From the NCBI RefSeq assembly GCF_014467055.1, contig NZ_CP060696.1:868001-932000 (forward strand): 64,000 nucleotides of DNA. Reading direction: 5' to 3'. The DNA comes from Caproicibacterium amylolyticum (GTDB lineage Bacteria > Bacillota > Clostridia > Oscillospirales > Acutalibacteraceae). The position numbers were made by a program, and so were the translations under genes. The notes beneath the pieces are model-generated. The model was not told where the DNA came from and did no database searches. It worked only from the letters and a program-made list of their open reading frames with translations. This document shows positions 9,721 to 18,248 of this stretch, piece by piece; the first letter of the stretch is position 1, and each line of letters starts with the position of its first letter.

Positions 9721-10509
9721 TTATGAAACTTTTTTCTGTACGGCATCGCCGGTATACAATAAATTCAGCAAAAAATGCTTCAGTTCCATGAACTGCGGCG
9801 AAGTCATATCTTCCGGTGAGCGGGGACGATCAATCGGTACCGTGATTTTGGCGCGTATTTTGCCGGGACGCGGTGTAAAAACATAAATATCATCGGAAAG
9901 ATAAATCGCTTCATCTATGTCATGCGTAACAAACAGCACCGTTTTACCAAAGTCCCGCCAGATTTCCAGCAGCCAGTTCTGCATAGAAAGCCGTGTTTGT
10001 GCGTCCAGTGCGCCGAACGGTTCATCCAGCAGGATAATGTCACGGTCATACAGAAGTGTACGCAGCAGCGCGGCCCGCTGGCGCATTCCACCGGAAAGCT
10101 CCTCCGGGTAGTGATTTTCAAACCCTTTCAGCCCGTACTTTTCTATCAGGGGCAGCGCTCGTGCAAGTGCTTCTTTTTTAGGTATTTTGCGTACCTCCAG
10201 CCCTAAAATGATGTTGTCTGCGATGGTGCGCCACGGCAGCAGCATATCTTTTTGCAGCATATATCCGACGTAACCGGTTCTGCCGGCAATGGGCTCGCCG
10301 TCTGCAGTCACCTCTCCGGAAGAGGGCAGCAGCAGCCCTGCGATGATGTTGAACAGTGTAGATTTGCCGCAGCCGGAGGGACCGATAATACTGGCAAAGC
10401 GTCCCTCCTCCACTGAGAGATTGATGTGGCTGAGAGACACGACATCTTCGCCTGCTTTATGAAATGTCTTGCAGATGTCCGTGACCTCCACTTTGCCCTT
10501 CAGACTCAT
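9721..10509 (-). CDS. ABC transporter ATP-binding protein, SsuB/TauB type
   Basis: 262-residue ATPase energising the importer encoded by the next two genes. Walker A is GPSGCGKST (near residue 43), the signature is LSGGMRQRAALLRTL, Walker B is IILLDEPFGALD, and the H-loop is FVTHDIDEA. Start at the ATG 10509 has AAGGGG upstream; a TTG three codons earlier is less likely. Confidence 0.92.
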   Translation of the reverse strand: MSLKGKVEVTDICKTFHKAGEDVVSLSHINLSVEEGRFASIIGPSGCGKSTLFNIIAGLLLPSSGEVTADGEPIAGRTGYVGYMLQKDMLLPWRTIADNIILGLEVRKIPKKEALARALPLIEKYGLKGFENHYPEELSGGMRQRAALLRTLLYDRDIILLDEPFGALDAQTRLSMQNWLLEIWRDFGKTVLFVTHDIDEAIYLSDDIYVFTPRPGKIRAKITVPIDRPRSPEDMTSPQFMELKHFLLNLLYTGDAVQKKVS

Positions 10510-10603
10510 TCTTTTCAACCCCTTCTTTGATTAAGATAAAACGAAAAAAAGCCGCCGGTTTGGCCTTTTGAAAGGCGCAAACTGACGACTGGGCCGGCTC
10601 TTC

Positions 10604-10981
10604 TCAGGAAAGCTCCGACAGCTCGTTCAGGCAGCTTTGAAAATCGTGTTCCAGGTATATGACGGTACCGGAAGTTTCGGTCGCTGCGTCATAATCCTTG
10701 AAAATCGCGGTAATGTGCAGTTTGAATCGTTTTTCAAGTTCCTCTTTGATTCGTTCCTTAAAAATCTGTGCCAGCATATAATCCAAGTAGCCGGTAATGT
10801 CCGGTACGCGGGAGTCCAGCGTTTTCAGCACCGGTGCTCTGCCATTGCGGGAAAGGATAATGATTCGGTTTCCTTCCAGTTCCACATTTTGCTGCCGGAC
10901 TCCGCCGTGAAAAATTTCTTTGTTCACGGCGTTGTAGGTTTTTAGCAGTTCCTGTTTAAATTCACCGACAGCAAGCGACAC
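10604..10981 (-). CDS. DUF2294-like small protein
   Basis: A 125-residue soluble protein that I match, with moderate confidence, to DUF2294 (features: LLKTYNAVNKEIFHGG, a conserved LDSRVPDITGYLDYML, C-terminal helices). No function is established for the family. It lies just upstream of, and in the same direction as, the ABC importer genes (95-nt gap with an imperfect hairpin), so it may be co-transcribed. A GTG start at 10981 is chosen because AAAGGAG lies 8 nt away; the frame continues to 11101 but that part translates a repeat-like hairpin. Confidence 0.65.
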   Translation of the reverse strand: MSLAVGEFKQELLKTYNAVNKEIFHGGVRQQNVELEGNRIIILSRNGRAPVLKTLDSRVPDITGYLDYMLAQIFKERIKEELEKRFKLHITAIFKDYDAATETSGTVIYLEHDFQSCLNELSELS

Positions 10982-10989
10982 CTGCAACA

Positions 10990-11085
10990 CTCCTTTCGCG
11001 GGTGTTTTTTTCAGTACTTTCCGCCGCTTCCTTAGAAAGCGACTAGGAGCAATAGTTACCCTACCGCCTTTGAAAAGGCGGGCGG
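10990..11085 (-). repeat. Hairpin-forming dispersed repeat copy in the DUF2294 leader
   Basis: On the minus strand this segment contains GTTCCGCCCGCC, a CGCCTTT/AAAGGCG hairpin, TAGGG and a CTAAGGAAGCG block. The same order of blocks (GTTCCGCCCG, a TTTC-AAGG hairpin, AGTAGGG, CCTAAGAAGCG) occurs on the plus strand at about 61350-61425. The two share roughly 35 nt of near-identical sequence at the start. It folds into a closed multi-stem shape in the 5' UTR of the DUF2294 gene. Confidence 0.5.
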
Positions 11086-11123
11086 AACTTTCGCTGTACA
11101 TACTTTAAAACATGCTCATTCAT

Positions 11124-11152
11124 ATAATATACAGGAAACGAAAAACTGCCAA
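11124..11152 (-). promoter_or_regulatory. Sigma-A promoter for the DUF2294-ABC operon
   Basis: On the minus strand: TTGGCA, 17-nt spacer, TATTAT. It lies immediately after the stop of the FAD oxidoreductase gene. Confidence 0.5.
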
Positions 11153-12448
11153 TCATTTTTCTGTTCCCTTTTTCGGCAGTGCAGAAAAAATACCACTTAA
11201 CCCTGCGCTTTGCACGCGGCGGCGTATCATGGGGATGTCTGTGATGTACAGGTTCATCTGTTTCAGATGTTCCAGCAAAACGGAACCTGAAAATGTATAT
11301 TTTTGTGCAAGACCGGCCGGTGTGCGCATTTGCTCCCGAACAAACGCAATGGCTTCTCCAACTGCCAGGGAACGGGGGAGTACCAGCAGCTTGTGTCCTT
11401 CAGCACGGCAAACTGCGTTGTAGCCTGCGAGTGTACCGGTGACGATTGCTTCCGTGTGTCCGACCAGCAGTCCGGCTTTTTCACCTGCACAGAAAAGATT
11501 TTCGATACCCTGTACCTGCAGGGCGTTGTCGCGCGGTGCCATTGCGAGAAAACGAATGGAGTTGCCCTTGCCGCCTGCGTATGGGTCTTCGTAACGGGCG
11601 TTTTCAAAGCCATGCAGGCAGTGCAGCTTTTGCAAATTGAAGTAAGGGGCCATCAGCTTTGCCTTGCCGGTGTCCAGCAGTACCAGATTCTGCCGAAAAG
11701 CGCCGAGCGCATACTGCTGACAAGCCTTGATGCGCAGATGGTCTTCCATCAGTTCCGGCGGCAGCGGTATGACTACACAGCCCTCACGGTCAAGCTGTTC
11801 TATTATCTGTGGTGCCAGAGATTCTTTGCTAAGTTTACAGGAGCCGCTCATAGCGCCGATACTGCCGTCCGCACGGCGACCTTGTATTTCCTTGATGCCG
11901 GTTAGTGCGGTCAGGCTGACCCGCCCGCCGAATGCCGGGCAGCGCAGAACGCACATGGCACATCCGGTACCGTATCGGGTGCAGTTGTTCATGGGCCCTG
12001 CGGTTCCGGTAGTGTCCAGAAAAATGTCGCCTTCCCAGGTGCGTCCGTGGTCATCGCTGACGCTGCCAATCGTATTGCCGCGCATTTCTACACTGCTGAT
12101 TCGCGCGCGATACTCGATTTTTACGCTGTTTTCCTCTAAAAAGCGGCGGACAGCACTGGGAGTGCTGCTGACATCGTAAAGGCTTGCGTGATGATGCCCG
12201 GGAAAATGAATGGCTTTGTGCCGCAGATTTTTTTCAATGACTTGAAACAGGGTACCGCCGCCCAGTGCAGTACATTCCTCCTGTGCAGTAAAACGGCCGT
12301 TGTTCTGCATGATGCCGCCGACAAGGCCGGTGCCCAGCAGCATATCGGTTCTTTCCAACAGAGTGGTCTGCGCTCCCAAATGGGTCGCGGCGGCCGCGGC
12401 CGCGCAGCCTGCCCAACCGCCACCGGTGATGATAATTCTTTTTCCCAT
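11153..12448 (-). CDS. FAD-dependent oxidoreductase
   Basis: A 431-residue flavoprotein with an N-terminal dinucleotide-binding fold (ITGGGWAGCAAA, residues 5-16) and the type of sequence seen in the FAD_oxidored/GidA-like group (LDTTGTAGPMNN, then IENLFCAGEKAGLLVGHTEAIVTG near the C-terminus). A cluster of Cys (GTGCAMCVLRCP, near residue 170) could bind metal or act in redox chemistry. Substrate unknown. Start at 12448 has AAAGGA upstream. The gene is transcribed alone on the minus strand. Confidence 0.82.
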   Translation of the reverse strand: MGKRIIITGGGWAGCAAAAAATHLGAQTTLLERTDMLLGTGLVGGIMQNNGRFTAQEECTALGGGTLFQVIEKNLRHKAIHFPGHHHASLYDVSSTPSAVRRFLEENSVKIEYRARISSVEMRGNTIGSVSDDHGRTWEGDIFLDTTGTAGPMNNCTRYGTGCAMCVLRCPAFGGRVSLTALTGIKEIQGRRADGSIGAMSGSCKLSKESLAPQIIEQLDREGCVVIPLPPELMEDHLRIKACQQYALGAFRQNLVLLDTGKAKLMAPYFNLQKLHCLHGFENARYEDPYAGGKGNSIRFLAMAPRDNALQVQGIENLFCAGEKAGLLVGHTEAIVTGTLAGYNAVCRAEGHKLLVLPRSLAVGEAIAFVREQMRTPAGLAQKYTFSGSVLLEHLKQMNLYITDIPMIRRRVQSAGLSGIFSALPKKGTEK

Positions 12449-12703
12449 TGCAGATTCCTTTCTCACAAACAGCATTTTAACATTCCATTGCTTCTATCAT
12501 ACTACAAAATATTTTTACCATTCCGGGAAAGGTGCAGATTCAGTAAAAATTTTGGCAGTTTGTTCAAGAAACAGTTGATGAAACGAAGCTTGTACAATTC
12601 AATTCCATTTAAGCTGCTGCAGTTTAGTCGGCAGAGCAGTTGCTTTGTAATTAGCGACCGTATTTGGAAAGTTCGATAAACGCATGAATATGAAACAAAG
12701 GTG

Positions 12704-12736
12704 TCCCACAGGATGTAACGTCCTGTGGGATTTTTT
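12704..12736 (+). terminator. Strong orphan intrinsic terminator
   Basis: Perfect 10-bp stem (TCCCACAGGA with TCCTGTGGGA), 7-nt loop, then TTTTTT. No protein gene precedes it on the plus strand, so it may end a small RNA of up to about 200 nt. Confidence 0.85.
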
Positions 12737-12834
12737 ATGTACATATGTGCACAGACTGAAAGAATATTATAAAAGTGCAAAGTGCAGACTCTCAACAAAA
12801 TAACAGAATTTAAAAGGGTGGGAAGGTGTTTGTA

Positions 12835-12861
12835 ATGCGCAAGTATAACAAGACGCCTTAG
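12835..12861 (+). CDS. Tiny ORF encoding an 8-residue peptide (doubtful)
   Basis: ATG with GGGAAGGTG upstream at a suitable distance encodes MRKYNKTP followed by TAG and, in frame, TAA. It lies about 320 nt upstream of the biosynthetic-looking operon. Whether it is translated is unknown; it could equally be chance. Confidence 0.25.
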   Translation: MRKYNKTP

Positions 12862-13020
12862 TAAGAAGTGAAGCCGATTGTTAGAATTTAATTAAATTTC
12901 AGGCTCACGTTCAGAAATCTGAATTTCTTTATAGTAAATTTTACAACTTATTTAAAGTAATTAACATTTTTTCCTGGAACCTTGCTGCTTAGAGCCAGAC
13001 GGCATTTTAAGCAGCTTCTA

Positions 13021-13049
13021 TATACTTAACGACAATTTTGTTAAGTATA
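13021..13049. promoter_or_regulatory. Palindromic operator candidate upstream of the operon
   Basis: Perfect 10-bp inverted repeat TATACTTAAC / GTTAAGTATA with a 9-nt spacer, 60 nt upstream of the promoter -35 box. No regulator gene is adjacent. Confidence 0.55.
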
Positions 13050-13109
13050 ATTTTCGTTTATTATTCCCTTATTGACGCATAATTTGTGCATATTTATTAG
13101 CAATATTTC

Positions 13110-13138
13110 TTGACTTTTGCTATTTTAAAGGATATATT
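13110..13138 (+). promoter_or_regulatory. Sigma-A promoter of the five-gene operon
   Basis: TTGACT, 17-nt spacer, TATATT, 40 nt before the first start codon. A weaker TTGACG/TATTAG pair lies just upstream. Confidence 0.7.
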
Positions 13139-13178
13139 GTTATAAATTAGTAATTTACCAAGAAAGAGGGAAACAATT

Positions 13179-14324
13179 ATGCTTAACACACCAGAATCAC
13201 GGCTTTCAATCTCAAAAGCAGCGCTCTATCCGTTCAACAAAATCACGCAGGGGCTTATCCGCTTTCGTGATCTGCTCGATTTTGAGATCCAGAATGTTAT
13301 CGACTTTTCAATATCAGTAGGAGATGATGCTGGAACCATTGTTACCGGCAAACAAAGCAGCATCATGATTTCTGACTCGGTTAAAGCATCCCTTGCAGAT
13401 GTCGACACACTGATTTTAAATGACCCCGGCACAGTTTTTGCCGGCAACGAAGCGACATTTGAAAAATTTGATTTAATTAACAAATGGAGGGCAATGGTTC
13501 TCAAAGCAAATCAAATGGGTGTTCAAGTTGTCAGTGTTCATGAAATCTTTGACACCGACACACTCAAATGGATAAACGAAAGCCATGCAAAAATCATTAT
13601 TGGCAAGCAAATGAATGAAAATCTGCTGAAAGCGCTGGACGTTTTTGATGTTCCCAGCCGCAGTTACTATGATCGCGTATATGAATATATCAATTCATTT
13701 GATACAGAAAAAACATTATTTACACAAACCAAAATCAAGAAGATTGCGATTCTTTCCACACGCGGCTGCCTTGGCAAATATACAACACAAATGAGCCTTT
13801 ACCGTGAACTGACGAAACGCGGCAAAAAAGTTTTGCCACTGATTACAGAGCCAACCGCTTTTCTTTATAAGCGTGACGATGCGGATCTGCCAAAATTCTT
13901 AGCAGAAAGATCTCTGCAGAAATATCCGTATTACATAAATGAACTTGTTAAAAAAGCCGACAAAGAACAATATGAATATGTCATTTTTTCCGGTCAGGGC
14001 AGTATTGCACCTTACAAAGCACTATGGCTTGATGCAATGAAGCTAAACTTACTGCAGGCTTTTGGTGCAGATACAACGCTTTTAGTTGCCGGTTATCATG
14101 ATAATGATGAAATTGATGCATCTATACAAATCTTAAGAATCTACGGAGGGCATCAGCCATCAGCTATCCTAATTCCGGATAAGGTTGAAACACACTACGG
14201 AAGCTATGAAATGAAAACTGCGGAACAAATCAGCAAAAGGAAAGAAGAATTGAAACAGCTGTTCCATATTCCAAATGTTGAACTGATCCATGACATTACA
14301 CGCATCACGGACATCGTTCTCTAA
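13179..14324 (+). CDS. P-loop protein related to DUF1611/DgcN, first gene of a biosynthetic-looking operon
   Basis: A 381-residue protein. The C-terminal half has a P-loop-like motif (LSTRGCLGKYTTQMSLYREL, near residues 192-211) followed by a FSGQGSIAPYKA block, the order seen in DUF1611 proteins such as the D-glutamate N-acetyltransferase DgcN. The N-terminus (ALYPFNKITQGLIRFRDLL) recalls clostridial proteins described as peptide-maturation system components; that memory is not firm. Start has GAGGG upstream. It is followed after 13 nt by an FrhB-like gene. Likely role: nucleotide-dependent modification or acyl transfer in a small-molecule pathway, inferred only. Confidence 0.6.
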   Translation: MLNTPESRLSISKAALYPFNKITQGLIRFRDLLDFEIQNVIDFSISVGDDAGTIVTGKQSSIMISDSVKASLADVDTLILNDPGTVFAGNEATFEKFDLINKWRAMVLKANQMGVQVVSVHEIFDTDTLKWINESHAKIIIGKQMNENLLKALDVFDVPSRSYYDRVYEYINSFDTEKTLFTQTKIKKIAILSTRGCLGKYTTQMSLYRELTKRGKKVLPLITEPTAFLYKRDDADLPKFLAERSLQKYPYYINELVKKADKEQYEYVIFSGQGSIAPYKALWLDAMKLNLLQAFGADTTLLVAGYHDNDEIDASIQILRIYGGHQPSAILIPDKVETHYGSYEMKTAEQISKRKEELKQLFHIPNVELIHDITRITDIVL

Positions 14325-14337
14325 ATGAGGGGATAAC

Positions 14338-15537
14338 ATGTCATATTACACATTGAAGAAAGAAATTTTGGACAACCACCTATGTGCCGCTTGTGGACTC
14401 TGTGCAGCCGTGTGTCCCGAAAAAGCACTTATTTTGACAGACAGTATGGAGCCTCATCCCGTCTATCTGCCAACACAGGTCGGGAAATGCATTGACTGCG
14501 GTTTTTGTGAGAAAGTGTGTCCGGGATACAACACTTCGACAACAGAATCGGAACAACGCATTTTCGGGAGAGCCAGAACTTCCAATGAATGTTGGACAGG
14601 CATTTTCACTGACTGCTGCCAATTCACAGCCACTGAGCCTTCTGTTTTGCAGCATGCCAGTTCCGGCGCAGCTGGAACCGTACTGGCACAGACCGCTTTA
14701 AAATGCGGCCTTGCTGATGCTATGTTGGTAGTAGGGCGGTGCTGCAGCGAGCCTTGGAAACCCGAAGCACATTTCGTAACCAATCCGGAAGACTTGCCGC
14801 AGTATGCACAAACTACCTACTGTATTACACCAAATTTGCAGATGCTGCAAAACTGCAGTTTTCAGAAGGTTGGTATCATTGGACTTCCCTGTCAAATACA
14901 AGGGATTCAAAAGCTCCTGAATCAGCAGGACAGTCCGTACCTGCGGCAAACTGCTTCAAAAGTCAAGCTGCTGATTGAACTTGCGTGTTCGTCAAACACG
15001 CAGCAAGCCGGTACAGAACACATCATCAAAAACGAGCTGCATATTTCACTGTCAGATATTGAGAATGTAAGATACCGTGACGGACAGTATCCGGGAGAGT
15101 TTGCTGTATATACAAAAGAACATCAGAAAGTAACTTATCCATTTCACAGCATGGTGACTGATTTTACGGCGTTTAAAAACAACCGATGCAATGTCTGCCC
15201 AGACTGGTGGTCCGGACTGGCTGATATTTCTTTGTGTGACGGCAATCCCAATGTGTTTGCCCTTAGCAGAGATGGCGCTACTGCCCCAAGGTCAACTGTT
15301 GTAATGACGCGTACGCCACTTGGGAAAGCCTTAGTGGCAGAAGCCATACGCCGTGGGTTGGCTCTTACAAGACCATATCACTTTATTAACAACCTGGGCC
15401 TTGAAAGAAAACGGCAGCGCTACTATTCTTATGTGCAAAAACAAAATCAAAAGATTCCACTTGCAGCACACATTGACTTGACCAACTCTCACATTCTTTC
15501 GGATAAGGAGGTGCTGAACTCTGAAGTCAATGCCTGA
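14338..15537 (+). CDS. FrhB-like coenzyme F420 hydrogenase/dehydrogenase beta-subunit family protein with 2x[4Fe-4S] ferredoxin domain
   Basis: A 399-residue redox protein. Residues 16-63 carry two ferredoxin-type Cys motifs (CAACGLCAAVCP and CIDCGFCEKVCP). The FrhB N-terminal domain follows (SSGAAGTVLAQTAL), then the FrhB C-terminal domain with GLPCQIQGIQKLL and NNRCNVCPDWWSGLADIS. Relatives in Clostridia use flavin and iron-sulfur centres and occur in polysaccharide or natural-product clusters without F420. Here it probably passes electrons to a reductive step, perhaps with the nitroreductase at the operon end. It overlaps the next gene by 8 nt. Confidence 0.85.
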   Translation: MSYYTLKKEILDNHLCAACGLCAAVCPEKALILTDSMEPHPVYLPTQVGKCIDCGFCEKVCPGYNTSTTESEQRIFGRARTSNECWTGIFTDCCQFTATEPSVLQHASSGAAGTVLAQTALKCGLADAMLVVGRCCSEPWKPEAHFVTNPEDLPQYAQTTYCITPNLQMLQNCSFQKVGIIGLPCQIQGIQKLLNQQDSPYLRQTASKVKLLIELACSSNTQQAGTEHIIKNELHISLSDIENVRYRDGQYPGEFAVYTKEHQKVTYPFHSMVTDFTAFKNNRCNVCPDWWSGLADISLCDGNPNVFALSRDGATAPRSTVVMTRTPLGKALVAEAIRRGLALTRPYHFINNLGLERKRQRYYSYVQKQNQKIPLAAHIDLTNSHILSDKEVLNSEVNA

Positions 15538-16909
15538 TTTATCTTTCCTAAACCACGATCCGCATCGGCAGTTTGATGTGCGAATACACAAAAAATTCAA
15601 AGGTGATGCAGAGTTTGAATTTTTTATTCCAGCAGATAAAGCAATCGCGCAAAGGGCAATTTTCCTAAATGCTCTTTCTAACGGAAAAGGCCAGATTCAC
15701 AATCTTTCACAGGCAAATGACGTTCTTTCGTGTATTCGCGCTGTCAACTGGCTTGGCGTTAAAACCAATTTTTCAGATGACTGTTTAACAACTTTCAGCA
15801 ACGGAATTCACGCATTGCAGCCTGCTTCACCAACCATTGACATGGGCAATACTGCCACTTCAACAAGAATTCTGCTGTCTATATTGGCCGGCTTGCCCTG
15901 TAAGGCCTCTGTAACCGGAAATTCTCTGCTGCGTAAACGCCCTATGGGCTGGGTCATAGAAATACTCAAGCAAATGGGTGCAGACATATACTGTAATGAC
16001 GCACCGGGCTGTCTACCTATCACAGTGAAAGGCGTTTCTCCACTGCAGGGGATTCATTATCAAGGGAATATTCCCAGCGCACAGCAAAAGAACGTTCTAT
16101 TGTTTACCGGCTTATTTGCCAAAGGTGAAACATCTTATGAACAGATTTGTCAGGCACGCGACCATACTGAACGCATGATGCGGTACTGGGGAATTCCCAT
16201 ATCTGTTTGCGGAAATGTTACGACGCTCCAGAGAGGAATTCCGTTTACAGCGAAAGATATCACGATTCCCGGTGATTTTTCATGCGCTGCCTATCTATTG
16301 GCCGCATATTTACTATTACATCCAAACTGTTCTACACCACCAATGTTCATTCACCATACAGGAATCAATCCTACAAGAACTGTATTTGCCGAAATCGTTT
16401 CCCACATGGGACTGCAGATTCAGTACCAGCATCCAAATGTTGAAGCCGGCGAACCGGCTGCTGATTTCGTTTGTACATATCATTCAGGGCAAAAGCCACT
16501 GCCGATACACCTGTTTCGTTTAAATGATATACAAAGCAGTATCGATGAACTTCCCCTGCTTGCGGCAGTTTCCTGCGCGGAACATCTAGATTTACTGGTT
16601 GAAAATTGCGGCGATTTGAAAGGAAAAGATACCGATCGCTTAAAAATGACACTGGAACTGATAAATGCTTTTGGCGGGACAGGAAGAATCGGCGAAACCT
16701 GGATGCAGTTTGACGGAACCGGCTGCCTGCATGCTGCACACGTTAACAGCCACAATGACCACCGCATCGCTATGACTGCAGCCGTACTTGGCAGCAGCTT
16801 TGCAGAGGACACGTATATTCAAAACTGTGCGTGCGTCTTTAATTCCTATCCACAGTTTTTTGCTCACCTGTCACATTTTGCAGAAATCGAAATTATTACA
16901 CAAAACTGA
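15530..16909 (+). CDS. EPSP synthase-like enolpyruvyl transferase, class II features
   Basis: 459 residues with the full set of EPSP synthase (AroA) landmarks. The first is PADKAIAQRA (Lys and Arg kept), then MGNTATSTRIL, LRKRPM and SAQQKN, followed by RDHTERM, PGDFSCAAYL, IDELPLLAAV, KGKDTDRL and HNDHRIAM. In the second block Ala stands where class I enzymes have the glyphosate-sensitive Gly, as in class II enzymes. No other shikimate gene is nearby and the neighbours are an FrhB-like protein, an exporter and a nitroreductase, so it may act on a different substrate, or supply extra shikimate flux for a product. The ATG at 15530 has its ribosome binding site 16 nt away; a CTG three codons earlier is better spaced. 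Confidence 0.82.
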   Translation: MPDLSFLNHDPHRQFDVRIHKKFKGDAEFEFFIPADKAIAQRAIFLNALSNGKGQIHNLSQANDVLSCIRAVNWLGVKTNFSDDCLTTFSNGIHALQPASPTIDMGNTATSTRILLSILAGLPCKASVTGNSLLRKRPMGWVIEILKQMGADIYCNDAPGCLPITVKGVSPLQGIHYQGNIPSAQQKNVLLFTGLFAKGETSYEQICQARDHTERMMRYWGIPISVCGNVTTLQRGIPFTAKDITIPGDFSCAAYLLAAYLLLHPNCSTPPMFIHHTGINPTRTVFAEIVSHMGLQIQYQHPNVEAGEPAADFVCTYHSGQKPLPIHLFRLNDIQSSIDELPLLAAVSCAEHLDLLVENCGDLKGKDTDRLKMTLELINAFGGTGRIGETWMQFDGTGCLHAAHVNSHNDHRIAMTAAVLGSSFAEDTYIQNCACVFNSYPQFFAHLSHFAEIEIITQN

Positions 16910-16922
16910 AAGGCAGGCATCT

Positions 16923-18248
16923 ATGCAAACTGAAACAACGGCAGTACCACCCCGGATTCCCGCTCAGCGAAGCCATACAAATTTTGTTCTCATGATACTC
17001 GGCCGTATCATTTCAGAACTTGGTACATCTGTTTTTACTTTTTCAGTCAACCTGTACGTGCTGAATGTAACACACTCAGCTGCACTGTATTCTTTGGTGC
17101 TTAGCTTTTCGATTCTGCCAAATCTGGTTTCTAATTTTGCAGGCGGACTCTTAGTAGATCGTTATAACAAAAAGCGGCTGATGGTAGGCAGTGACTTTGC
17201 AAGCGGCGGGCTGCTGTTTGGATTTCTGGTATTGTTTCTGCGGTTCCCATCCAATGTCCTGATAATTGCACTTTGCAGTATGGCACTTGCTGTTACACAA
17301 AATATTTTTTCACTGACAATGACTTCTTCTATTGCTAATACGGTGAATCGTGAACAAGTGCCAAAACTAAATTCGGTTTTCACCGGGTATGGTTCAGCAA
17401 TTAGTGTCGGAGGCTCTTTTTTGGGTGTACTCGCCTATCAAAATCTAAGTATGCCTGCAATTTTCTGCATGAATGGTCTGTCTTTTCTCTTTTCCGCTGT
17501 TTTGGAACTATTTATTGTATTTTACGGAACAACGCGGGAAGTTCCGCAGAAGAAACAGAATCCACTGAAAGATTATCGAAACACACTATTGTACATCAAC
17601 GGTCACAGGCGGATTAAGACTCTGTTTTTGGTGGAAAATTTCATGCTTTTCGTATTTGCACCGCTTGGCAGTATCATTGTTCCTTATGTTGCTTATCAGG
17701 TCATTGATGTTTCCAAATTTCAATTTGCAGTGGTGCAGGCAGGCCTGCCGGTTGGCTCACTGATCGCCTCTTTTATCATTATGTTTTTATCGGTCAGTGC
17801 CGCCAGCTTGATGAAGCGTGTATTTCGGCTCGCTTATCTGCAAATCTTTGGAATCATGTTGGCATGTGTACCCGGACTTTTGGTACTCTTTGATCAGTCC
17901 AAATGGATCTCCACATCGGCTTTTTTCGCAGTTTTGATTTTTCTGGGAATTGTCACCGTTTCGCGCGGCATTCCAATCTCTTCGTATTTTCAAAATACAG
18001 TAGATGAAAGTACACGCGGAAAATTTTTCGCGGTACAAAATACACTTTCATCGCTGTTTTCTTTGCTGGGCATCTGGCTTTACGGCATTTTACTAGATCA
18101 TTTTGCATGGACAGGAATTCTGCTGGTTTCAGCCGCTGTCAGTATAGTCGTTATTTTCAATATTCGCCGTTGGGCAAAACACGCCGAAAATTCAGGAGTA
18201 AATGCCATTATTTCTGAAAATAACTTTACAGAGGGGCAGGATACATGA
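16923..18248 (+). CDS. MFS transporter, probable exporter
   Basis: 441-residue major facilitator with about 12 TM segments. It has the MFS_3/enterobactin-exporter-like pattern (LGRIISELGTSVFTFSVNLYVL; GLLVDRYNKKRLM as motif A after TM2). It lies in the operon between the EPSP synthase-like and nitroreductase genes, so export of the product or of an intermediate is the natural reading. Start at the ATG 16923 has AAAGGCAGG upstream; the frame is open further left inside the preceding gene. Confidence 0.88.
   Translation: MQTETTAVPPRIPAQRSHTNFVLMILGRIISELGTSVFTFSVNLYVLNVTHSAALYSLVLSFSILPNLVSNFAGGLLVDRYNKKRLMVGSDFASGGLLFGFLVLFLRFPSNVLIIALCSMALAVTQNIFSLTMTSSIANTVNREQVPKLNSVFTGYGSAISVGGSFLGVLAYQNLSMPAIFCMNGLSFLFSAVLELFIVFYGTTREVPQKKQNPLKDYRNTLLYINGHRRIKTLFLVENFMLFVFAPLGSIIVPYVAYQVIDVSKFQFAVVQAGLPVGSLIASFIIMFLSVSAASLMKRVFRLAYLQIFGIMLACVPGLLVLFDQSKWISTSAFFAVLIFLGIVTVSRGIPISSYFQNTVDESTRGKFFAVQNTLSSLFSLLGIWLYGILLDHFAWTGILLVSAAVSIVVIFNIRRWAKHAENSGVNAIISENNFTEGQDT

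Larger units (their letters stand above)
12449..13020. other. Intergenic region with an orphan terminator and a tiny ORF
   Basis: The region contains the upstream region of the FAD gene, a strong plus-strand terminator at 12704-12736 with no gene before it, and an 8-codon ORF with a good ribosome binding site at 12835. I see no larger gene on either strand. The sequence becomes AT-rich towards the operon starting at 13179. Confidence 0.6.

Noticed and set aside
10985..11115. Possible riboswitch in the DUF2294 leader
   Set aside because: The fold is suggestive, but the same blocks occur downstream of glyS, so a dispersed repeat is the simpler explanation. No known riboswitch consensus was recognised.
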